Below are positions 38,803 to 47,168 of a stretch of DNA of 64,000 nt, piece after piece (the first letter of the stretch is position 1; each line of letters begins with the position of its first letter). The translations under genes were made by a program, and so were the position numbers. Source of the DNA: Hydrocarboniclastica marina (GTDB lineage: Bacteria; Pseudomonadota; Gammaproteobacteria; Pseudomonadales; Oleiphilaceae); assembly GCF_004851605.1 (NCBI RefSeq), contig NZ_CP031093.1, positions 3,968,692-4,032,691 of the forward strand. The letters are read 5' to 3'. Under the pieces are notes generated by a model that saw nothing but the letters and a program-made list of their open reading frames with translations, was not told the origin of the DNA and ran no database searches.

Positions 38803-38835
38803 AAAAATCCGGAGCTACGCGAATAGCCCCGGATT
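38800..38835 (-). terminator. Rho-independent terminator of fadE
   Basis: On the minus strand, an 11-bp stem (AATCCGGGGCT/AGCTCCGGATT, one G-T pair) followed by TTTTTTTATT. It sits 87 bases beyond the fadE stop. Confidence 0.9.
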
Positions 38836-38922
38836 ACTTTATCCTGCTTCAGCCCCTGATCTGTCTCACTCTACCCCGCGTCACAGCTGCCGGGCACGAG
38901 TAAGGCAGTCAGGGTCGGTTTA

Positions 38923-41442
38923 TCAGGCCTTCGCGGTCTTGCCGCTTTTGCCGTCGCTCTTCTGGGCCGTGGGCTTGTTACCGGTCTCTTTCTCCTGTGT
39001 ACCGTGCCAGTTGACCTTGTCTTTGTCGTAGGCGATGCCATCGAACGGAAAGTCATCAACCGTCAGCATATCCAGCACTTCGGCCTCGAATGTCGCCATG
39101 AAGTCGGCATCGTCGGCGTTGATGATGTCCGCTTCCCGCGCGGCGATAACGCGCTTTTCCGGGTGCAGGGCATCAGCTGGGAGTTGCCCCTTGGCGTAGG
39201 CCTTGTTGACCGTGTGATAGAGCTTCTCGGCCCGGGGATAATCCTTGAGCAGGGCATTGTAGCGTGCCAGAGGGTTGTTCTTCTGGCCCGGCTCGGCGGT
39301 ATTCCAGGTGTTTTCGGTCAGCTTGGTGCGCAAGGGGGTGTCGGTACTGATGGCGCGGGCGATTTCGTGCGTGAGCACATCTGCCGGGCGCTTCCAGTGA
39401 CGCCCCGTAGGCATGACGGACAGACGCAGGGCCCAGGCCAGCGGGCGATTGGGCAGGTTGGCGAGGAACTCCTGAAGGGCTTCTTCTGCCCTGTTAAGCA
39501 GCAGGGTCATACTGTACTGGAACAGCGCTGTTTCACCCATTGCCGCGCGGCTTTCCTGCCACTGCTTGAGCACCATCGACCCCATATAGAGGTTGGACAG
39601 TACATCACCCAGACGTGCAGACAGCAGCTCCCGCTTCTTCAGATCAGAACCTACGCTGGCCATGGCCGCGTCCGCACAGAGACCAAACGCCGCGCTGAAG
39701 CGCGTCACGGCCTTGGCGTAGGGCGCCGCAATGTGATCAAAGGGAAGGTTACCGGCGCCAATGCCAAAGGCCTGTGTGAAGGCGCGGGCAAAATTGCCGA
39801 AGATCAGCCGGGCGTGGGCAAAAAACGCCCGGTCGAACGCCTCAATGTCGTTGTCGTCCTTCGCTGCCAGTTCCTCCAGCACATAGGGATGACAACGAAT
39901 GGCGCCCTGGCCGAAGATCATCAGGTTACGCGTGAGGATATTGGCGCCCTCAACGGTGATAGACACCGCGGTGGCGGAGAAGCCAATACCCAGGTAATTG
40001 CGGGGGCCCAAAGTTACCGTACGACCCCCGTGAACATCCATCGCATCCATAGCCATATCGCGCTGGAATTCGGTGAGCTGGCTCTTGAGAATCGCTGAGG
40101 GTACGGCTGGCTTTTCGCCGTTGTCGATCATGTTGGCGGTCTGGATCACCGAGGCCTGGGCGATATAAGCCTTAGCGGCAATGCGGGCCAGCGGCTCCTG
40201 AACCCCTTCCATTTCTGCAACCGGCACGTTGAACTGACGACGGATGCGCGTGAAGCCGCCGGCCATGCCGAGCATATAGCGACCAGAACCGCTGGCGCCG
40301 GACGGCAGCGTGACACTGCGGCCCACCGACAGACACTCGACCAGCATACGCCAGCCTTCGCCGGCCATTTTTGGCCCGCCGATGATCCAGTCCAGCGGGA
40401 TGAAGACGTCCTTCCCGACAATCGGACCGTTCAGGAAGGGGCTACCGATCGGCCAGTGACGGCGGCCGATTTCCATGCCTTTGGTATTGCGCGGAACCAG
40501 TGCGCAGGTGATACCCAGGTCTTTCTCTTCCCCCAGCAGGCCGTCGGGGTCAAACATGCGAAACGCAAGGCCAACCACGGTGGCGATCGGCGCCAGCGTA
40601 ATCCAGCGCTTCTCGAAATTGAGCCGCAGGCCCAGGACTTCCTTGCCTTCAAACTCGCCCTTGCAGACGATACCGGTATCCGGCAGTGAGGTGGCATCAG
40701 AACCAGCGCGGGGACCGGTCAGGCCGAAACAGGGGATGTCCCGGCCATCAGCCAGACGCGGCAGATAGTGGTCTTTCTGTTCCTGGGTGCCGTACTTCAG
40801 CAGCAGTTCACCCGGGCCGAGGGAGTTGGGCACGCCCACGGTGGTCATGAGGGTCTCGTTGACCGAGAGCTTCTGCAGTACCAGGGATTGAGCCCGGGTG
40901 GACAGGCCCAAGCCGCCGTATTCCTTGGGAATGATCATCCCGAAAAAGCGCTCTTTCTTCAGATAATCCCAAAGTTCAGGCGGCAGATCCGCGCGCTCGA
41001 CCGCGATATCCCAGGCATTGCACATGCTGGCGGCGACGGAGCACTGGTTGTCGATAAAGGCCTGCTCTTCGGGCGGCAGTTCGCCCAGAGGGCTGGCGAG
41101 GAGGGATTTCCATTGCGGGCGCCCGGTGAACAGTTCGCCGTCCCAACCCACGGTGCCGGCCTCAAGCGCGGTACGTTCGGTCGCGGAGACCTTGGGGGCC
41201 GCCTTCTTGAAAAAAGCGAAAATGCGGGGGGTGAGCCAGGCCTTACGCAGACCGGGTATGCCCGCGAGCGCTGTCACAGCCGCGCCGATAAGCAAGAGGA
41301 CACCCATGACTTCAGCATCAGCTATGAAGCCAACTATCGACACGACCACCAGCAGGGCGACAGTCGCCTTGGCGCCGGACTCGCGTCGCATTACAAATAA
41401 TAGACCGGCAATCGCCAGCACCAGAATAATCAGTTCATTCAT
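38923..41442 (-). CDS. fadE: FadE-type acyl-CoA dehydrogenase
   Basis: Large acyl-CoA dehydrogenase of 839 residues catalysing the first oxidation step of fatty-acid beta-oxidation. N-terminal membrane segments (residues about 1-65) precede the catalytic dehydrogenase domain (GLTGPRAGSDATSLPDTG, WITLAPIATVVGLAFRMFDPD, MDVHGGRTVTLGPRNYLG) and the extended FadE C-terminal helical domain. E. coli FadE has 814 residues. GGAGGG precedes the ATG. No fad operon partner is near. Confidence 0.95.
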   Translation of the reverse strand: MNELIILVLAIAGLLFVMRRESGAKATVALLVVVSIVGFIADAEVMGVLLLIGAAVTALAGIPGLRKAWLTPRIFAFFKKAAPKVSATERTALEAGTVGWDGELFTGRPQWKSLLASPLGELPPEEQAFIDNQCSVAASMCNAWDIAVERADLPPELWDYLKKERFFGMIIPKEYGGLGLSTRAQSLVLQKLSVNETLMTTVGVPNSLGPGELLLKYGTQEQKDHYLPRLADGRDIPCFGLTGPRAGSDATSLPDTGIVCKGEFEGKEVLGLRLNFEKRWITLAPIATVVGLAFRMFDPDGLLGEEKDLGITCALVPRNTKGMEIGRRHWPIGSPFLNGPIVGKDVFIPLDWIIGGPKMAGEGWRMLVECLSVGRSVTLPSGASGSGRYMLGMAGGFTRIRRQFNVPVAEMEGVQEPLARIAAKAYIAQASVIQTANMIDNGEKPAVPSAILKSQLTEFQRDMAMDAMDVHGGRTVTLGPRNYLGIGFSATAVSITVEGANILTRNLMIFGQGAIRCHPYVLEELAAKDDNDIEAFDRAFFAHARLIFGNFARAFTQAFGIGAGNLPFDHIAAPYAKAVTRFSAAFGLCADAAMASVGSDLKKRELLSARLGDVLSNLYMGSMVLKQWQESRAAMGETALFQYSMTLLLNRAEEALQEFLANLPNRPLAWALRLSVMPTGRHWKRPADVLTHEIARAISTDTPLRTKLTENTWNTAEPGQKNNPLARYNALLKDYPRAEKLYHTVNKAYAKGQLPADALHPEKRVIAAREADIINADDADFMATFEAEVLDMLTVDDFPFDGIAYDKDKVNWHGTQEKETGNKPTAQKSDGKSGKTAKA

Positions 41443-41675
41443 GGGGATCCCTCCGCTTGACCACGTTTGGTTGGGGCACCGGCTTGAAGTCCGGAAATGT
41501 CAAAACGTCACCAGCGTACCATAATGTCCGGGAGAGCTGATGCCTTGACGGTGCCAGCGAGACGCTCTTAGCGCAAAAAAGGCCTGCTGGCAGTGCGGGT
41601 TACGACAGCTTCGCAGTCTGAATTGTCCGGTTTGCCGGAAGTAAGCCGCGAAACCACCGGCAAATCACGACAGCG

Positions 41676-42662
41676 CTAGCCCTGTGCGGCATCCATTACA
41701 ATTTCGTATGAACGAAGGCGGTCGTCCAGGTTATAGAAATCCGAGTTGATCATCAGTTCGTCCGCCCCGGTCCCTTCGATAAAGCTGGCCAGCTGCCGCT
41801 TTACGGTTTCGCGGCTACCGACCACCGAGGCAGACAACATCTGCATGACCTGACCCCGCTCGTGGGGGTGCCAGTCCAGCTCTTTCACCGGCGGCAACGC
41901 GCGGGTGGATTTACCGCGAATGAGGTTGAGGAATTTCTGCTGGTGCGTGGTGGAAAGAAACTCTGCTTGTTCGTCAGTTTCTGCTGCAATAACAGGAATG
42001 CCCAGCATCAGATAGGGCTTATCGAGAATGCTGGATGGCTGGAAATTGTCCCGGTACAGACGGATCGCCTCGTGGATATACCCCGGCGCAAAATGACTGG
42101 CGAACGCAAAGGGCAAGCCCAGCTTGGCCGCCAGCTGCGCGCTGAATCCGCTTGAACCCAGAAGCCATAACGGAACATGCGTGCCCTGGCCCGGTACGGC
42201 TTTGACCCGCTGACCCGGCCGTGCATCCCCCAGGTAACCGGCAAGTTCCTGTACCATTTGCGGAAAGTGCTCGGCGGCCTGGGGGTCGCGCCCGAGCGCG
42301 CGCAGGGTCATGCCGTCGGTCCCGGGCGCACGGCCCAGCCCCAGGTCGATGCGATCGGGGTAAAGCGTCGCCAGGGTGCCGAACTGCTCGGCGACTACCA
42401 GAGGCGCATGATTGGGCAGCATGACACCACCGCTGCCGACGCGCAGCGTGCTGGTCCGCCCGGCAATATGGCCGATTAGCACGGCGGTTGCAGCGCTGGC
42501 GATACCGTCAATGTTGTGGTGTTCCGCCAGCCAGAAGCGATGGTAGCCCAGTTCTTCTGCCCGCCTGGCCAGAGCCACGGAGTTTTCGAAGCTCTCGGCG
42601 ATGGTTCCCTCATCCCGGATCGGCGCCAGATCCAGCACGGACAGTCGCACATCTTTAAGCAT
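41676..42662 (-). CDS. LLM-class flavin-dependent oxidoreductase (MsnO8-like)
   Basis: Bacterial-luciferase-like flavin oxidoreductase of 328 residues. Diagnostic blocks are [49 protein letters not shown] and [18 protein letters not shown], matching the MsnO8 subfamily. GGAGG precedes the ATG. Substrate unknown. A divergent EamA-type gene starts about 150 bp away. Confidence 0.9.
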   Translation of the reverse strand: MLKDVRLSVLDLAPIRDEGTIAESFENSVALARRAEELGYHRFWLAEHHNIDGIASAATAVLIGHIAGRTSTLRVGSGGVMLPNHAPLVVAEQFGTLATLYPDRIDLGLGRAPGTDGMTLRALGRDPQAAEHFPQMVQELAGYLGDARPGQRVKAVPGQGTHVPLWLLGSSGFSAQLAAKLGLPFAFASHFAPGYIHEAIRLYRDNFQPSSILDKPYLMLGIPVIAAETDEQAEFLSTTHQQKFLNLIRGKSTRALPPVKELDWHPHERGQVMQMLSASVVGSRETVKRQLASFIEGTGADELMINSDFYNLDDRLRSYEIVMDAAQG

Positions 42663-42812
42663 GGGGGTGGGCCTCCTGCGGCAAATATTTGGTCATTAGT
42701 GTCCCGAAACACCTGTAGGTTGGGGTTAATCAGCCAGCTTAAAGGGCAGCAGGAACTCGAGGTCAAAAAGACGTTAGACTGGCGGTCAAGTGACACACAG
42801 AGAGCCCTCTCC

Positions 42813-43709
42813 ATGCTAGTCGAACGGCCGTCCTCCGAGTCGCATGCCAAAGCCGATATTCTCCTCCTGCTGGTAACGCTCCTGGCCGCCACTGGCTGGA
42901 TCTTTTCCAAGGAAGCGCTGGCCGGACTACCGCCACTGCTGTTCATGGGGCTGCGCTTTTTCCTTGCGGCCATTGTGCTGGGAATCGCGGGCTGGCATAG
43001 CCTGCGGCATGTGGCGCCGGCTCAGTTGAAGCAGGCGCTGGGCCTGGGTGCCTTGTTCGCCCTGGCCATGGCGTTCTGGATCCTGGGACTGTTCAACGCC
43101 AGCCACGTGGGCGAGGGCGCCTTTATTACGAGCATGGGCATCGTGCTTGTGCCCGTCGCGGCCCGGGCGCTTTTCGGCGAGCGCCCGCCTGTCAGCACCT
43201 GGGTAGCTCTGCCCGTCGCGGTCGGCGGCCTCGCCTGCCTGTCGCTTAACAGGGGTTTAAGCCTGGAACCGGGCCAGCTCTATTTTCTTATCGCGGCGGT
43301 CTTCTTCGCGCTTTGCTTCAACCTCAACACCCGCCTGGTGCGGGGCATCCCAGCGATGGCGCTGACCTCCCTGCAGCTCTTCATGGTCGGCGTACTCCTG
43401 CTGCCGGCGTCCATGCTGTTCGAGAATTGGCCGAGCGAGGTCGCCACGTCGATTTGGGGCTGGCTGCTGGCCAGCGCACTGATTGGTACCTGCATGCGGT
43501 TCTTTATCCAGACCTACGCCCAGGGCCTGGCCTCCGCCAGCCACGCAGCTATCATTATGATGCTGGAGCCTATCTGGACAGCGTTACTGGCCAGCTGGTG
43601 GTTGGGCGAAAGCATGGGGGCGCTGCAGCTGGCGGGTTGCGGGCTGATCTTCATGGCGCTGCTGATCAATCGCTGGGCCTGGGTGAGGAGGCTGCTGCGC
43701 CGGCGCTAA
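42813..43709 (+). CDS. EamA/DMT-family transporter
   Basis: Drug/metabolite exporter-type membrane protein of 298 residues with about ten helices in two EamA halves (for example TGWIFSKEALAGLPPLLFMGLRFF and LEPIWTALLASWWLGESMGALQLAG). The ATG at 42813 is used; a 99-codon upstream extension through the divergent gene is not credible. Substrate unknown. Confidence 0.9.
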   Translation: MLVERPSSESHAKADILLLLVTLLAATGWIFSKEALAGLPPLLFMGLRFFLAAIVLGIAGWHSLRHVAPAQLKQALGLGALFALAMAFWILGLFNASHVGEGAFITSMGIVLVPVAARALFGERPPVSTWVALPVAVGGLACLSLNRGLSLEPGQLYFLIAAVFFALCFNLNTRLVRGIPAMALTSLQLFMVGVLLLPASMLFENWPSEVATSIWGWLLASALIGTCMRFFIQTYAQGLASASHAAIIMMLEPIWTALLASWWLGESMGALQLAGCGLIFMALLINRWAWVRRLLRRR

Positions 43710-44167
43710 ACCCGCGTGGTACTCGATGGCTTGCATGACCTTCGAGAAAAAGGCTGCGGTATGTCGTGCTCGACACGCATGTGCTAGTATTCGCCCCCCT
43801 GAAAAACTGACCAGCCTGATACCTATGACCTCGCAAGCGTTGTTCTTGATGATCACTCCACCCTAGCGCTCTGCCCCGGTTCTGTTCGTGCTTTTCCGAT
43901 CAGGAAAGCGCGTTGGCTATCCCTGCAGGACCATCCGCCACCTGATGCCCAGGCTCTGGTTATGCCGGCTCTTCTCCTGTTTACGCGAAAATCTTGAAAG
44001 CCAAGCTCCAATTGCTGTGAACGCCATAGTCGCCCGGCGGCCCGCTCGCGTAACCCATGGTACGGCTGACTTTCACGTAGCCCTTGCCCGGCTGTAGCCA
44101 GAATCTTTATTTCTTTGACCGGTGCCCGTCATCGGTTGCTGTACAGCTTACGAACTGGATCCTCACT
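43710..44167. other. Long leader region of sulP
   Basis: 458 bases without a supported gene. It contains a possible 13-codon leader reading frame (43825-43866) and a hairpin at 43889-43909 (GCTTTTC/GGAAAGC). A 69-codon frame at 43888 has neither binding site nor protein-like sequence. Confidence 0.4.
43825..43866 (+). CDS. Possible leader peptide upstream of sulP
   Basis: Reads MTSQALFLMITPP then TAG. Ribosome binding site is poor. It is flagged only because it is followed by a hairpin and precedes a transporter by about 300 bases. Confidence 0.2.
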   Translation: MTSQALFLMITPP

Positions 44168-45655
44168 ATGCTTCATGCCTTGAAAATAAACTGGTTTTCG
44201 AACATGCGAGGCGACCTGCTTTCGGGCCTTGTGGTCGCACTCGCGCTGATACCCGAGGCCATTGCCTTTTCGATTATTGCCGGGGTAGACCCGAAAGTCG
44301 GCCTTTATGCCTCGTTCTGTATCGCGGTTGTGATCGCTTTCGTGGGCGGCCGGCCGGGTATGATTTCCGCCGCAACCGGCGCCATGGCCCTGCTGATGGT
44401 GACGCTGGTCAAAGAACACGGGCTGGAGTATCTGCTCGCGGCGACCCTCCTGACCGGCCTGCTGCAGATCGTTGCCGGTTACCTCAAGCTGGGCAATCTC
44501 ATGCGCTTCGTCTCCCGGTCGGTGGTCACCGGCTTCGTCAATGCGCTCGCGATCCTCATTTTCATGGCGCAGTTGCCCGAGCTAACGGGCGTCACCTGGC
44601 ACGTGTACGCCATGACTGCCGCGGGCCTGGGCATTATCTACCTGTTCCCGCTGGTGCCGGTGGTCGGGCGTATCCTCCCTTCGCCCCTGATCTGCATTGT
44701 CGCGCTGACTGCTGTGGCCATGATCTACGGCATCGACATCCGTACGGTCGGCGACATGGGCGAGTTGCCTGACACCCTGCCGATATTTCTCTGGCCGGAA
44801 GTACCCCTTACGCTTGAAACACTGATGATTATTCTTCCCTACGCCGTCGGCCTCACGGTGGTGGGCCTGCTTGAATCCATGATGACCGCGACCATAGTCG
44901 ATGATCTTACCGACACCTCCAGCGACCGGAATCGCGAGTGCAAGGGCCAGGGCATCGCCAACATCGGCTCCGGTCTGCTCGGTGGCATGGCTGGCTGCGC
45001 CATGATCGGTCAGTCCATCATCAACATTAAGTCCGGCGGCCGGACCCGGCTGTCGACGCTGGCCGCCGGCGTTTTCCTGCTGGTGATGGTACTGGTGCTC
45101 GACCAGTGGCTGGTGCAGATCCCGATGGCGGCCCTTGTAGCTGTGATGATCATGGTGTCTATTGGTACTTTCAGCTGGAGTTCGCTGAAGAACCTGAGGG
45201 CGCATCCCCTGTCGACCAACGTTGTAATGGTCGTCACGGTGGTTGTGGTCGTGGCGACCCACAATCTGGCCTTCGGGGTTCTGGCGGGGGTGCTGCTTGC
45301 GGCTCTGTTCTTCGCCAACAAAGTCGGGCACTTCATGCTGGTCTCGTCTGAGTTTGATGACAACACCGACACCCGCACCTACCGGGTAGTCGGCCAGGTG
45401 TTCTTCAGCTCATCCGAGAAATTCATGGCGTCGTTTGATTTCAAGGAAGCTGTGGATAACGTCGTGATTGACCTGAGCCGCGCTCACTTCTGGGATATCA
45501 CGGCGGTCGGCGCGCTGGACAAGGCCGTGATCAAGTTCCGCCGCGAAGGTGCAGAGGTCGAAATTATCGGCCTTAACGAAGCCAGCGCGACGATCGTTGA
45601 CCGCTTTGGGGTGCACGACAAGCCCGACGCCGTCGACCAACTGATGGGGCACTAG
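44168..45655 (+). CDS. SulP-family anion transporter with STAS domain
   Basis: Inner-membrane anion permease of 495 residues, SLC26/SulP fold: about 12 membrane helices from [33 protein letters not shown] onward, then a cytoplasmic STAS domain (residues about 400-495, [19 protein letters not shown] and [23 protein letters not shown]). Such proteins carry sulfate or bicarbonate. Its partner universal-stress gene follows 3-66 bases downstream, a common arrangement. The ATG at 44168 has only a weak GGAT upstream. Confidence 0.93.
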   Translation: MLHALKINWFSNMRGDLLSGLVVALALIPEAIAFSIIAGVDPKVGLYASFCIAVVIAFVGGRPGMISAATGAMALLMVTLVKEHGLEYLLAATLLTGLLQIVAGYLKLGNLMRFVSRSVVTGFVNALAILIFMAQLPELTGVTWHVYAMTAAGLGIIYLFPLVPVVGRILPSPLICIVALTAVAMIYGIDIRTVGDMGELPDTLPIFLWPEVPLTLETLMIILPYAVGLTVVGLLESMMTATIVDDLTDTSSDRNRECKGQGIANIGSGLLGGMAGCAMIGQSIINIKSGGRTRLSTLAAGVFLLVMVLVLDQWLVQIPMAALVAVMIMVSIGTFSWSSLKNLRAHPLSTNVVMVVTVVVVVATHNLAFGVLAGVLLAALFFANKVGHFMLVSSEFDDNTDTRTYRVVGQVFFSSSEKFMASFDFKEAVDNVVIDLSRAHFWDITAVGALDKAVIKFRREGAEVEIIGLNEASATIVDRFGVHDKPDAVDQLMGH

Positions 45656-45720
45656 CCATGAAGCATTCAGACGCATCAAAGGCTGCAGAAGAACAAGAGA
45701 ATCAGCAAAGCGAGGTTGCC

Positions 45721-46572
45721 ATGTTAGAGGTCATTGCCTGCATCGACGGGTCAAAAGCAGCGCCGTCTGTATGTGACTATGCCGCCTGGGCGAGCTCACG
45801 TATGGAAGCACCCTTGACGCTTCTGCACGTTCTGGACGAAGAGCGTTACCCGGTGGCGCCGGACCTTACCGGCAACATTGGCCTGGGCAGCCGCGAGCAT
45901 CTTATGGAAGAGCTGGCCGAGCTGGATCAGAAGCGCAGCAAACTGGCGCTGGAGCATGGCCACCATATGCTCGACAACGCTGAACTGCGGGCCCGACAGG
46001 CCGGCGCCCAGCAAGTATTCAAACGCCAGCGCCACGGTGACCTGACCGAGTCACTGCTTGCGCTCGAAAGCAAAACCCGGCTGATCGTCATGGGCCTGCA
46101 CGGCGAAAGCAGCGCTGCATCGGGGCGCCAGGTCGGCAGCCAGCTGGAGACCGTCATCCGCCGTTTGCACCGCCCCATATTGCTGGTCACCGATACTTAT
46201 TCGCAGCCTCGCAGCGCGATGCTGGCTTTTGATGGCAGTCCTACGGCCTTCAAAGGCGTCGAGCTGCTCGCGGGGACACCGGTGTTCAAAAACTTGCCGT
46301 TACACATCCTCATGGTGGGCGCTGAGAGCGACACCCACTGGGAGCAACTCAGGCAGGCCGAGAAGAAACTCAGCGGCCAGGGGATTGAGGTTCACCTGGC
46401 GATTCGGGCGGGAGAGATCGAGCAGACGTTGCACGCCTATCAGGAAGAACACGACATCGACATGCTGATCATGGGCGCTTATGGTCATTCCCGCATCCGC
46501 CAGTTCCTCGTCGGTAGCACGACGGAAAAAATGCTCGAAACGGCGAAGAAGCCGCTGGTTATCCTTCGCTGA
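45721..46572 (+). CDS. Tandem universal stress protein
   Basis: UspA-type protein of about 283 residues with two domains: MLEVIACIDGSKAAPSVCDYAAWA, closing LIVMGLHGESSA, then SAMLAFDGSPTAFKGVELLAG, closing IDMLIMGAYGHSRIRQFLVGSTTEKML, whose G-x2-G-x9-G(S/T) motif suggests ATP binding. An ATG at 45658, three bases past the sulP stop, would add 21 polar residues; I prefer 45721, which has GAGG before it and the usual Usp beginning. Confidence 0.9.
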   Translation: MLEVIACIDGSKAAPSVCDYAAWASSRMEAPLTLLHVLDEERYPVAPDLTGNIGLGSREHLMEELAELDQKRSKLALEHGHHMLDNAELRARQAGAQQVFKRQRHGDLTESLLALESKTRLIVMGLHGESSAASGRQVGSQLETVIRRLHRPILLVTDTYSQPRSAMLAFDGSPTAFKGVELLAGTPVFKNLPLHILMVGAESDTHWEQLRQAEKKLSGQGIEVHLAIRAGEIEQTLHAYQEEHDIDMLIMGAYGHSRIRQFLVGSTTEKMLETAKKPLVILR

Positions 46573-46734
46573 TCCCCGATGATGCGCTGCCCGGGAGGCC
46601 GACCTGGTCTCATGGGCAGGTCCATCCGTATCCCGCAACCGGTGTGTTCAGGCGTGCCGTTCCAGTTTGCACCAGCACGACAGCCGACCTGATTCTGACG
46701 ACGAGCTAACGATGATGTAATTATACTTAACTTA

Positions 46735-46760
46735 TTGTTTTATAAGTTTTTATAAAACAA
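46735..46760. promoter_or_regulatory. Perfect 26-bp inverted repeat upstream of the sRNA
   Basis: Arms TTGTTTTATAA and TTATAAAACAA with a 4-base GTTT spacer. It lies about 70-85 bases before the likely sRNA start, in strongly A+T-rich DNA. It does not match the GacA box (TGTAAG-N6-CTTACA). Confidence 0.6.
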
Positions 46761-46814
46761 ATATAGCTGTCATTAACATAGATTGGTTTTATCCTGGGGC
46801 AGTTTCAGTACAGT

Positions 46815-47088
46815 GAACTTGTCACGGACGACAGGGAAGGGAACGAACTGGGACGTACCCCCAAAGGATTGGGGCAAAGCAAGGATGATGGATCGATGCT
46901 TCGGGATTTCCAAATTCCGTGCCCGCCAGGAAGGCGAGCAGATTCGGGGTAATTCCCCGAATGGAAACAAAGCGCAGGATCGCAGCCTGGCATTAGTGTT
47001 CAGCATTTGACCCGCTGTACGCTCAGGCCTGCAACCTGGCAAGCTATGAGAAGAGGGGAGCGATGGATTCGCCCTCCTCTTTTTTTTG
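46815..47088 (+). ncRNA. CsrB/RsmY-like sRNA (CsrA-sequestering)
   Basis: A non-coding transcript of about 275 bases is inferred. It holds 13 GGA motifs on the plus strand, many placed in loops: CCCCAA-AGGA-TTGGGG (46859-46874) is a textbook CsrA hairpin, and CGCC-AGGAA-GGCG follows at about 46924. A stem ATTCGGGG/CCCCGAAT adds structure. It ends in a terminator whose loop also holds GGA. These traits match CsrB/Rsm RNAs, which bind many CsrA/RsmA molecules. The 5' end is a guess based on a TACAGT box at 46809. It sits between the universal stress gene and rapA. Confidence 0.8.
47053..47087 (+). terminator. Terminator of the CsrB-like sRNA
   Basis: Stem GAGGGGAGCG/CGCCCTCCTC (one mismatch, one G-T) with loop ATGGATT, followed by eight T. 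Confidence 0.85.
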
Positions 47089-47168
47089 TTTGAATTTCCT
47101 GTTCGAGTTTGCTTCTCGATGAGTTGTGTCAGCGGAGGCCTTGCCGGGGCAATCCGCTTGCAGCCCGG

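Noticed and set aside
46735-46760. Canonical GacA box upstream of the sRNA
   Set aside because: The palindrome does not match TGTAAG-N6-CTTACA.
46783-47010. Open reading frame inside the sRNA region
   Set aside because: It starts in the promoter area, has no ribosome binding site, and the DNA is dominated by GGA motifs and hairpins.
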